Of a DNA stretch of 64,000 nucleotides, positions 43,713 through 52,838 are shown in pieces. Below the pieces are notes generated by a model. The model ran no database searches and had not been told where the DNA came from. It saw only the letters and a list, made by a program, of their open reading frames with translations. The position numbers and the translations under genes are program-made. The stretch is from NCBI GenBank assembly GCA_014155875.1, contig JACEFZ010005141.1, positions 248,001 to 312,000 of the forward strand, written 5' to 3'. The stretch comes from Cepaea nemoralis (Eukaryota; Mollusca; Gastropoda; Stylommatophora; Helicidae). Position 1 is the first letter of the stretch. Each line of letters begins with the position of its first letter.

Positions 43713-43799
43713 CAGGTATATATTATAACTACATCTTGGTTTTTTTTTTTAAGTGTTTCCGATATATATGGTTGTCAAATTGTGAGAGAATGATACATA

Positions 43800-44720
43800 T
43801 TGATGACAAATTCAAGAAATATTTCAACACAACTAAGGAAATGGGTTAACCAAAGAAGGAAAACTGTTGACCATAGACTGAAATATCTCAACCGAACTTG
43901 TGAAAATTAGGAAAAAAATTTAACCAAAGATGAAAATTTTTGGCCACATGTCAACCAAACTTATAAAAAGTAGGACACTTTGTTAACCACATGTGAACAG
44001 TTTGGTCAAATTTCAACCAAGCGTATGAAAAGTAGGAAAATTTGACCAAACTTTTCACAGTTGGTTAACAAACTTTCCTACTTTTTATAAGTTTGGTTGA
44101 AATTTGGCCAAAGTTTTCACATTTGATTAACAAAGTTTCCTAATTTTCATAAGTGTTACTGAGATTTTTATAAGTTTGGCTTGAAATTTGGCCAAATTTT
44201 TCACATTTGATTACCAAAGTTTCCTATATTTTTATAAGTTTGGTTGAAATTTGGCGAAACGTTTCACATTTTTGGTTAACAAAGTTTCTTACTTTTCATA
44301 AGTCTGACTGAGATGTTTATAAGTTTGGTTGAAATGTGGCCAAATTTTTTCACTTAGGTTAACAAATTTTCCTACTTTTTATAAGTTTGGTTAAATTTTG
44401 CCAAACATTTAACATTTGGTTAAGAAAGTTTCCTATGTATTTTATAAGTTTGGTTGAAATTTTGCATATTTTTTCATATTTTGGTTAACAAATGTTCCTA
44501 CTTTTTATAAGTTTGACTGAGATCTTTATAAGTTTGGTTGAAATGTGGCCAAAATTTTTCACTTTGTTTAACAAATTTACTTAATTCTCATAAGTTTGGT
44601 TTAGATATTTATAAGTTTGTTTTAGATATTTCCGAATAAAATCAACAGCTTTCCTAATATGGTTAACCCGTTTCTGTAGTTTTGTTGAAATATTTCTTGA
44701 ATTTGTCATCAATCAATATG
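43800..44720. repeat. Central iteron array and axis of element B
   Basis: Diverged copies of the CTTATAAAAAGTAGGA/GTTAACCAAA unit. Orientation flips at about 44040, where CTTTTCACAGTTGGTTAACAA begins. The right half is longer. Confidence 0.8.
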
Positions 44721-44820
44721 TATCATTCTCTCGCCACATGACAACTATATATACCGTAACTACTAAAAAAAAAAAAAAAAAAAAAAACAACAACCAAGAT
44801 GTAGTTATAATACATACCTG

Positions 44821-44826
44821 TTTATT
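44821..44826 (-). terminator. Poly(A) signal of the PC4-like gene (right arm)
   Basis: TTTATT on the plus strand, matching the left arm. Confidence 0.55.
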
Positions 44827-44996
44827 TACAATATTTCAGTACATTTTACAAGAATAAAAAAGCGTAATGTCATTATACGAAATGGATGATGCAATATGAG
44901 CTGGTATACATAGTATGATCACATACTGAGCTATACACATTGTATGTTGTTTTTGGATTTCTTTTGTCTGAGTAGGTTGGTTTTTCCGGCTGGTAT

Positions 44997-45000
<4 letters not shown>

Positions 45001-45086
<86 letters not shown>
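45001..45086. repeat. (TA)n microsatellite in the right arm of B
   Basis: Uninterrupted TA tract of about 86 bp between the PC4-like gene and its poly(A) region. It is absent from the left arm. Confidence 0.95.
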
Positions 45087-45093
<7 letters not shown>

Positions 45094-45309
45094 GTAGTAT
45101 AGTAGTGTGTATATAGTGTGTGTCACTTGGCGTGTAGTCATAAGACTGGTCTCCTGTTTGGTGGACTGACATCTAAGTTTCGGGCACATCAAACAGCTGG
45201 GTGTCGGGCACATCAAACTGCTGGTTGTCGGACACATCACACATCTGGTTGCTGAAATCATCACACATCTGACTGTAGAATGATTGAATACCGGCGGTAT
45301 AATATTCGT

Positions 45310-45751
45310 CTACTTGGTGGCTTCGTTTACTACCCTGTTTGACTTGAGCACTGCCTTGCGTGTTTTGGACTCGACTAGCTTCGATTTAGTGCCCTGTTTG
45401 ACATGAGCACTGACTTGATTGTTTTGGTTACTGACTTGCTTGCCCCTGTTAAGTGGCTTGTTTGACTTCGTTACTGACTTGGTTAACTTGATTGAGTCTG
45501 TCAAAGTCAGATAGGATCTCGCGCTGCATAGCGATCATCTGTTCACATTCTTGACGAGAAAGTGTCATGCACATCTTAGTAGGAAACTTCTTGTAAGATT
45601 CCCCGAAGAATCTACGGATGTGTAACGTGCTCGTTCCTCTGTAGGATGTGACAAACACGGCCTTATCAGCGGCGACAACTGGTCTAATAGTCTCCCCATT
45701 ACGAGTCATGTAGACCCAGTCAGCAGGCACAGTATTGAGCTCTATAATCAT
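45310..45751 (-). pseudogene. PC4/p15-like protein (right arm, frameshifted)
   Basis: The start (45751) and PC4-like domain are intact: KAVFVTSYRGTSTLHIRRFF, then KKFPTKMCMTLSRQECEQM with Gln where the left arm has a stop. A one-base insertion after KQAT (about 45450) ends the frame, and repeats continue in another frame to 45310. The two arms are thus broken at different places. Residues differ at about one in eight positions in the domain, so the arms have not been kept identical by gene conversion recently. Confidence 0.6.
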
Positions 45752-45787
45752 CTTAGCAACACAATGCTTGACTGTTGCCAGCCTCGA

Positions 45788-45796
45788 GTTTATATA
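45788..45796 (-). promoter_or_regulatory. TATA box of the PC4-like gene (right arm)
   Basis: TATATAAAC on the minus strand, 37 bp before the right-arm ATG at 45751. Confidence 0.65.
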
Positions 45797-46121
45797 CTAG
45801 TTTTTGAGCCAGGCGTAAAAGCGCTTTCAGCCAGTTTCTTAGGTCAATCGGCTCAGATTACGCTGACGCGGCTATCCGTATGGCGCGTCTAAGCGCTCTA
45901 CTACCCACTCGTTGACCCGTTGTAAGTTTGAGCTGGGTTGGGGAATGCGGATCATGCTCGCCATGTGACCTCTCACCATCATGAAATAGATAGCGTAGAG
46001 GACGCAGTGTTACTTGCGTTGTAGTCACGGTGAGCTAGTCTGTGAAGCCAGAATAACAACTATATACATATACAGTCTCCTCACACCCACTATTGTTTTC
46101 TTCGTATTGTGGACTGGTTAG

Positions 46122-46520
46122 CTATTGAAGACATGACTGAAGGTATATTACAACCAACTTGTTTTTATGTAGGTGTTTTAATACTCTTCCGCTAGTGTGG
46201 ACTGATGTAGTGGTTAAGGATGTCGGTGACGATGTTCGCTCGACATTGGGTGGGGATGGTTCTGGAATATCCTGTTGGCGATTATAGTCGAGGATGCATT
46301 CCTCAATTCTACTGAGGCTTAATATGATTATTTCCTCTTTGGTGATGATCTGTTTTAGTATATCCTGCAATCGAACCGTTACTGGGTCCGCAAAACTACC
46401 ACCATCACCATAATCACAAGAATAAATGAATGGATTCTCGGCTTCTTGATTGGGTGGGACATTAAGACATGCCATGCAATAGCTGTACAGTTGTATGATC
46501 ACCGTCTCAGTATGATCCAC
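46122..46520 (-). CDS. Second exon of the two-exon gene (right arm of B)
   Basis: Open from the ACLNVPPNQEAENPF block to VVIYLQSCLQ with only conservative changes from the left arm (DGGSFADPVTVRLQDIL against DGGSFADLVTVRLRDIL). The upstream frame DAHEKLIRELWIILRR ends at a stop about 15 codons before the block, and the acceptor dinucleotide is AT instead of AG, so this copy is also disabled at its 5' end. The first exon mirror is 46956-46974, where the base before the donor is A. Confidence 0.45.
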   Translation of the reverse strand: MDHTETVIIQLYSYCMACLNVPPNQEAENPFIYSCDYGDGGSFADPVTVRLQDILKQIITKEEIIILSLSRIEECILDYNRQQDIPEPSPPNVERTSSPTSLTTTSVHTSGRVLKHLHKNKLVVIYLQSCLQ

Positions 46521-46955
46521 AGTTCCCTAATTAGTTTTTCGTGGGCATCGATATATGTAATACATATAAGATTAAGGTACTTTAACAGCGTTATAGAATA
46601 CATATTATAAATAATAGCTATGTATCTACCATGCACCTCTCTGTTAAACAGTCCATATATTACTATCGATAATGGGTATGTAGACCCGCAAGACACTTTC
46701 ACCATTCCCCTACGAATACACACTACTATCTATATTATTACGGTACCACCATAGCGCTGTGTTCAAAAGTTCGAATGCCAGCTGTATTCCATGTCGTCCT
46801 AGCCTACCATAATATATGAAGAAATGGCTTGTCTCTTCAGTTATATGCGTCTAGCACCATATATCCCTTTATTATACTAGTATTGTTAGGTTAACTGTAT
46901 GCCTACTTGGAGAACCACACCGAACATGTGAAAGATTTATAAAAAGTCAACTTAC

Positions 46956-46974
46956 TATTAGCGACTTGCCACAT
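46956..46974 (-). CDS. First coding exon mirror (right arm of B)
   Basis: ATG with ACCATGTGG context, 19 nt to the donor GTAAG. It matches the left exon except for the last base. Confidence 0.4.
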
Positions 46975-47199
46975 GGTGATCTGCTTGCTGCTCACAGAGA
47001 ATGGTACTTCTAGACGGCGAATGGTGGACGTTATATAACGATATCTGCTGACGTAGACTCCTGACTCAGCAGAATATTGTCTGGACATGTCTGACCTTGA
47101 TACGTTCACGTGCTAAGGTTCGTGGCCTATCACAGCGACATAGTAGCTTGTGGAATTTTTCATCCTGAGTTATGTCCCGTGATTCGACACCCGCCATGA

Positions 47200-47640
47200 C
47201 ACCTTTTGTCTGTAGTATCTCTCTTAACCACGTGTCTTGGTGTATTTTTATGGATGCGACCGGAAGCAGCGCCATATTTGATCGGATGTGATTATTACTC
47301 ACGTGTGATCGGATGCAGCGCCATCTTTGACTAGTTTTAGCCACGTGTTTCATTTGTATCCTATTAGCCACGTGACCGGATGCAATCTGTGTCTCGTTTT
47401 AGCCACGTGTTTCGGTTGTATACCGTTACCCACATGTGATTAGATACAGCATCATCTTTGATCGGCTTTAGCCAGTGAGCACGTGGTCTGGTTATGCCAT
47501 TACCACGTGTGATCGGATGCGACGCCATCTTTGACTCGTTTTAGCCACGTGTTGCGGTTGTATCTCACTAGACACGTGATCGGATGCAGCGCCATCGTTG
47601 ATTGGTTTTAGCCACGTGTTTCGATTGTATCATTATGTGC
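47200..47640 (-). promoter_or_regulatory. CACGTG / AAGATGGCG tandem array (right arm of B)
   Basis: Mirror array with GCGCCATCTTTGA and GCCACGTG blocks. Element C keeps two decayed units at 9320-9400. Confidence 0.5.
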
Positions 47641-47814
47641 AATTGACAGCTGCAAAAGCAGTACTCTCCTGTCTGGGACATTGTCGGTACTAAGAACACT
47701 AGCTTTCTAAACTTAGCAGTCGGCATAAGGTCCACCATACAGTGGCAGTCATCCCACTGTGGAATACCCGGAAACGCCAATGTGATCGACTGGTTAAGGA
47801 AAGAGCTGAAAAAG

Positions 47815-47872
47815 AACAGCACACACACACACACACGCGCGCGCGCACACATACACACACACACACACGCAT
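47815..47872. repeat. CA/CG dinucleotide tract
   Basis: (CA)n(CG)n(CA)n. The left arm has a short GT/GC version at 40425-40445. Confidence 0.9.
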
Positions 47873-47991
47873 TCACGCATACCCTGTTTATTTATAAACA
47901 TATTTTTTTCATTAGACGAAGGCAATACATGTCAATAATCCAGTCGATTTGTTATTCATGAGTTGCATCCCTTGGTTAATTGAATGCCCTG

Positions 47992-48015
47992 GGGCTTGCC
48001 TCGCGTGACATGTCC
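47992..48015 (-). promoter_or_regulatory. p53-type site pair (right arm of B)
   Basis: GGGCTTGCCT (exact half-site) and TGACATGTCC (one mismatch), four bases apart. Mirror of element 3. Confidence 0.45.
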
Positions 48016-48126
48016 ACATGATTTTGTTTTATCGAAACAGTTTTGTAGTGCTTCTGGTAATGACCTAAAGTACCTTGCTAATATCTGAGTGGTAGTCTGC
48101 GATAGTACGCTAACTTTTAGAGCTAA

Positions 48127-48172
48127 AGACATGTCCGGGGCTTGCCTCGCATGACATGCCCGGAGCTTGCCT
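48127..48172 (-). promoter_or_regulatory. Double p53-type response element (right arm of B)
   Basis: AGACATGTCC-g-GGGCTTGCCT (48127-48147) is two exact half-sites one base apart. TGACATGCCC-g-GAGCTTGCCT (48152-48172) is a second pair with a single mismatch. Confidence 0.55.
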
Positions 48173-49335
48173 CGCTGATGCAATTTTTAATGATTTTGTC
48201 AGATTACCGCGACCTAAAACAGATTTGCCATCATCCACGCATACCGACAGGTTTTGCCTTTTGAGATGTACTAATCTCTGACATAAATTGTAGTTTTGTA
48301 TTACCATTTTCCAAACGTTTCCCCTTGTTTACTTCATTTGCACCCAAGCAAAGTGCCTTAGAATATTATTTACACTTTCGGCGATGTGCTACGTCGACTC
48401 AGCATCATTTAAAACCACTTTATTCCATATTTCATTATCGTGCGTTAATCGGTCACTGCGATATTACACTAAGAGCAGAAGACATGCCCTGGGCTTGCCA
48501 GTATCAAGGGACACAATTATTTCCAATATATGCAACGGGAAATAACTGGCATTATTATTTTTTAAAGTATTTTTATGATTATTTTGGACAATTTACTAGA
48601 TTTGTTATTTAAATTGAATGTATAATTTTGAGACTGGTCTTTAATGTTATTTTCTCTAGAATTAATCACCTTCTATATCTTATTACGTTTATTATGTATG
48701 CTTTATTACACCATTACTAGTATTTAATAACCAACTTCTCGCTTCAGTCTTTTTCCTAAAGCTGAATATGCCGATCTGTCTTTTTCTTACATTTTTTTCG
48801 GTCTTTTGCCTAAGATCAGAGTCTTGTATTGCCTCTTGGTCTGGCCAGGGCCTTGCTGTTTAACACCGTTCATATCTTGATATGAGTTTGGTGGCCCTCC
48901 TCTGGGGGGAGGGGGAGGCTAATATCCAGGGTAGGTACCAATTCCTCTCACGCCCCTCACATCAGCCTACCCCGCACACACACACACACACACACAGACA
49001 CACACTGGGGCTCGAACCCGGGTGCCCAGTGCATATTTCGTCTACTTATCCATATCAGTATTCCACATGCTCGGGTCTTGCCTCGCTGTCTTCAAGCGAT
49101 CCCGGGACGGTCGGTGGAGGCGGCCGGTGGGGCACCGGGGGCGGGGAGCACCAGTGGACCAGAAGTGACACCGGAAGTACCAAAACAGCCCGCCAATTTA
49201 AAAAAAATAAAAATCACCGTAGGAGGCGCTTCGTGACGTAAGAGCGTAGGAGCCATACTCTTCATATAGTAAAATATGACGTCACAGCGAAGGAGCGGCT
49301 CCTAATTTGAGTGTCCATTACCACACCCCCTTACT

Positions 49336-49560
49336 ACTCACTGTTATGACTTAAAAGTTGTTAATATGGTAGCAGACATGTTGTATTATAACGCAATGAT
49401 AACATTTCGGCGATATATAAGCTCTTGGCAGAACGGGAAGTCGCTTTAGACAATTAAACATCCCATGTCATTTAATCAGTTAAGAATCTATAGCACACCA
49501 AGAAGCAAGTTACAGTAAAATTGTTGTGAACATACATCTTCCCCGGGGCAACATACGGAT
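49336..49560. other. Unassigned spacer
   Basis: AT-rich flank of element B. Nothing recognised. Confidence 0.4.
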
Positions 49561-50170
49561 GTGAGTCACGGACCATTTCCCAATAACTAATCAAGAAAGT
49601 TCAGGGCTATTGGGCTCAAATGTTACAACTATTCTAAGAATATCGTGGACCGAGAAGAAAACAGCAATTGAAATTTTACAACACCTAAACATGGAAGAAA
49701 CATGCCTCATAAAGAGTGTCATGTGTGGAGAACTGAAATACTTTGGGCACATGAAACGTCACAGTGGCATGGCGATGGAAGGCATGGTATCTGGAAGAAG
49801 AGACAGGTGTCGATCAGCACGAAGATGGACACCAGATATTGCAGACACCATGGGCATGAGGGTGCGTGAGTAGAGAGAAATGGCCAGAGACCTAGAGTTT
49901 GTTTCCACGCACCGTGGAGAAAGCCACGCTCTACAAAGGATCTGCTACTTGAGAGTGATCATGTAAAGAGAGAGATGCGTGGAGAACATCGTAACCTATG
50001 GAAGATCAACGAGAAAAGAGGAAGAGGCAAGCCGATTGAAATGATGCCAGATGACTGAGATAGTGACATGACGGAAGAGCATCAACAGAGTTGATCCGGA
50101 ACACCAATGACCGAGATCTGCGAAAAGACATGAATGACCAGGCCAGCTGGCCAGGAACATGTAGATGATG
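49560..50170 (+). pseudogene. LINE fragment, RT C-terminal region
   Basis: 49610-49873 encodes RISWTEKKTAIEIL, LKYFGHMKRH and MEGMVSGRRDRCRSARRWTPDI, the standard tail of many LINE RTs. Out-of-frame remnants continue to about 50165 (NDRDLRKDMNDQASW). It is 5' truncated and frameshifted. Confidence 0.7.
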
Positions 50171-50339
50171 TTGATGCTTATCGTCGCTAGTGACAATAGA
50201 TGCTTAATTAGTGTCTTATCCTGGCTTAGTGTGATCCCATACAAGATAATACCTTTGTCCACATGGACGGCATAAAACACCTAATGACAAATAATGCAAC
50301 TATACCTTTGACTGACGCTTCTTAAACGTGTTATTTTTG

Positions 50340-52365
50340 CCGGGATTGGGTGACGGCCTTGAGTTTTTCTCCCTGCAGGAGCTCCCTTTGTCTGTGCAGG
50401 CAGACCAGGATCCTCCCATGTCGAAATCAGCCGGTTTCTGTGAGTGTGCATGCAAGGTAACAGTCTACCTGCGTTAAAGAAAGAGTACAGCTTATCAGTA
50501 CAAATGTTGTCTAACCTTAAGAACTACTTTTTGCTACTTATTACATAGGATTATTATTTAGGCCTTTTTTCGTCTTTTTTTCGTGCATTCGCAACTGCGA
50601 GCCTATCAAGACAAGTCACCTGAACAAGTCAAGAAGCCTGATACGGGGAAAATGGCACGTCGAAAGAACACCAAGAAACACGCGGTATCCAAGAAATGCA
50701 GCGTGGGAGCCGACGAGAAGAACGTGGAGAGCCTACCTGCGAGCTGTAACAAAGAACCTGAAACTACAGCTACCACTGAAACCACCACGAGGGAGACCGT
50801 CGACAACCCACTACAGACAAGAGCCAAACTTACTGAGAAGCAGAGAGAGGAGAAAGACACCAGAGTCGGAAACACCGACTCACCGACAATCAAGTGGGTC
50901 ATCAAGCGTATCCAAGTGGAGCTATCAGACGAAGAAATCCTGAAGCAGCTACGAGAAGAGAATCTCCACACCCGATTCTTGAAGGCGGAGCGACTCCTCA
51001 CCTACTCCAAGATTCCCACAACCTTGGCAGTGGTGACGACAGAGGGCAGCGAGATGCCGATCACAGTATCAATCAACAAGAGAATGCAGCAGCCAGAGAG
51101 ATTCATCCCAAGGATCACCCAATGTTCCAGATGTCAGAGGGCCGGCCACAGCAGAGCAGCATGTCGCAGTAAGACGGAAATCTGCCGGTACTGCGCCGAT
51201 CACCACGCCTTCAAGGAGTGTTCGCTGGCCAAGCTGGACACGGACTTCCGAGCACCCAACAACAAACGAAAGTGCGCCAACTGCCTGGGCAAGCATGGAG
51301 CAAGATACTTGGGCTGTCCGTACCTGCAACGACACAGAGACGTGTTAAAGTTTGCCATCAACACAAAGACACCATACAACGAAGCAAGGCGGAGGTGCGA
51401 GACAGCCAAGGGTATATCACAAGCTGAAAGAGACCAACTGCAGCACCAAATAGACGAGCTGAAGAAGCAAGTCAAGGCAATACTGACGCCAGCACCAACC
51501 AGCGATAATGAGAAGCTGCTGGCCGACATGAAAGAGATCCAGCACAACATCAAACAAGAGATGGAGCGCATGGCTAAGATGAAGAAGGAAAACGAGGAAA
51601 TCCTACAAATGATCAAGACCGAAAGAGAACTATTGAACGCCGACAGGACGCAGCACCAATCCAAACCAACAGATGAGATGAAGCAAGGTGAAGCACCACA
51701 AAAAACATAGAAAAACTGATGAAGACAATTCACAAAAAAAGGAGACAAAAAGACGCATGATGGAGCCAAGCCTCAGACCAATCAGAAACAGCAAGCAGAA
51801 GCCAGTAATCCAGCCAAGATACCTCTATGGAAGAGGGGAAAAATATATGAAGCTGATTACGAAGAAAGGGAAGAGCAAGCTAGACTACGATGCGAACAAT
51901 ACGAAAATGTCTTCAGCACATGGAAAGATAAATTTCATACGGAAACGCAACTCATCTGGAAACAAATGGATGAAGAATACAACAGCAACTACAAGAAGGT
52001 GACACAAACTCAGAACAAAACGAAAGATAACGAAACATCAAACAAAGAGTCCTTATAAGGATTGCACCCAGCCAAGCCAGACGAGCCAGGAGCCTGCACC
52101 AACAAAGAAAAACCACAAGAGGAGACGAGCACAAAGGATAGCCGCCGACCAACCCCCAGCTGACGTCACAGACACAAATCAACATAACCAGTCCGAGATA
52201 GGACTTACTCGTAAGAGAGCACAAGCCAAGAATTAGGGTGAATGAACCCACGAAAACCACTGACCTCAACAATAACCACAGCTGAAGAGGCAGGTTGAAC
52301 GAGGCCGAATTTGGAATTTTTGTTTTAAAAATTGGAATTGGAATTGGAATTGGAATTTAGGCTTG
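50340..52365 (+). mobile_element. ORF1-only LINE-like element with (GGAATT)n tail
   Basis: A 5' leader (about 50340-50651), an intact gag-like ORF1 (50652-51710), a further stretch of decayed coding-like DNA, and a 3' tail of GGAATT repeats (52325-52360) typical of LINE 3' ends. No endonuclease or RT is present between ORF1 and the tail. The layout recalls half-LINEs such as mammalian HAL1. The 5' boundary is estimated, and no target duplication was identified. Confidence 0.55.
50652..51710 (+). CDS. ORF1 (gag-like) zinc-knuckle protein of a LINE
   Basis: A 352-residue intact frame. The start chosen is the first ATG (GAAAATGGCACG); upstream in-frame codons lack ATG. Domains: a basic N terminus (MARRKNTKKHAV), a Thr/Glu-rich stretch, a fold region around residues 75-155, then three Cys/His knuckles (CSRCQRAGHSRAAC, CRYCADHHAFKEC and CANCLGKHGARYLGC), and a long charged coiled coil (HQIDELKKQVK .. 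EMERMAKMKKENEEIL) to the end. Such proteins coat LINE RNA in I/Jockey-type elements. It is the best-preserved long frame of its region. A second K/E-rich frame (about 51722-52057) follows one shift away and may have been its C terminus. Confidence 0.75.
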   Translation: MARRKNTKKHAVSKKCSVGADEKNVESLPASCNKEPETTATTETTTRETVDNPLQTRAKLTEKQREEKDTRVGNTDSPTIKWVIKRIQVELSDEEILKQLREENLHTRFLKAERLLTYSKIPTTLAVVTTEGSEMPITVSINKRMQQPERFIPRITQCSRCQRAGHSRAACRSKTEICRYCADHHAFKECSLAKLDTDFRAPNNKRKCANCLGKHGARYLGCPYLQRHRDVLKFAINTKTPYNEARRRCETAKGISQAERDQLQHQIDELKKQVKAILTPAPTSDNEKLLADMKEIQHNIKQEMERMAKMKKENEEILQMIKTERELLNADRTQHQSKPTDEMKQGEAPQKT

Positions 52366-52838
52366 CTCAATTGACTAGAGACTGAGCTATCAATGTCGCT
52401 GTCTGTTTCGCACTGCAAGGAAAGCTTTAATAACGTTTAATAATGCAAAGAATTCAACCGCATTATAATCACGTAACGTTCGGGGGGGGGGGGGGGGAGG
52501 GGGGGGGGGGGGAGTCATGAAAACACTCATTAAATAAATGTGTTCAGCTCTCATCCCCTAGAAAGTACTGGAGAGTTTTGGTCATAGGCCATAACTTTAG
52601 GAAGGGAAAATCCCAACAGCACATTCAAGTGGTAGAGGATGGAAACACACCACCGGTGTGGCTAACGCAGCCCAGAGACCGAGTATCCACCGGAATGAGT
52701 GGACAACTCTGCAACTGAGCAAAGCAGAGAACTCATTTGTCCTGACAGTCGGAAAGGGCTATCAAAGGCAGAGGTAAAAGACCACCATGTGTATGTGGAA
52801 GTCAAGGGGAAACCATCACATTACCTTCCCATGATTTC
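52366..52838. other. Unassigned spacer with G homopolymer
   Basis: A G-run of about 30 bp (52481-52513) is interrupted by one A. 52570-52840 looks like LINE 5' UTR sequence leading into the next endonuclease. Confidence 0.45.

Larger units (their letters stand above)
38354..44035 (+). repeat. Left arm of element B
   Basis: From outside inward: GC-rich end with CACCGGAAGT-like motifs, a B-box-like segment, p53-type sites, the CACGTG array, the two-exon gene, the PC4-like gene, and the iterons. It is longer than the right arm because of LINE insertions at 39003-39573 and 41698-41900. Confidence 0.75.
38354..49335. mobile_element. Element B: 11-kb palindromic element with PC4-like genes
   Basis: The outer ends are inverted copies (AGTAAGG....GTGTGGTA.TGGACAC, then AAATTAGGAGCC) at 38354 and 49335. 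Arms remain alignable to an axis near 44.04 kb, apart from two LINE insertions in the left arm. Arms have clearly diverged by substitutions and indels, so this palindrome is older than A. The AGTA start resembles element A. No clean 6-bp duplication could be found around the ends, so membership of the Polinton group is a guess. Each arm holds two genes plus regulatory arrays. No replication, integration or capsid gene was seen. Confidence 0.7.
44045..49335 (-). repeat. Right arm of element B
   Basis: Mirror of the left arm without the LINE insertions but with a (TA)n expansion at 45001-45086. It shows the empty sites of both left-arm LINEs. Confidence 0.75.
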
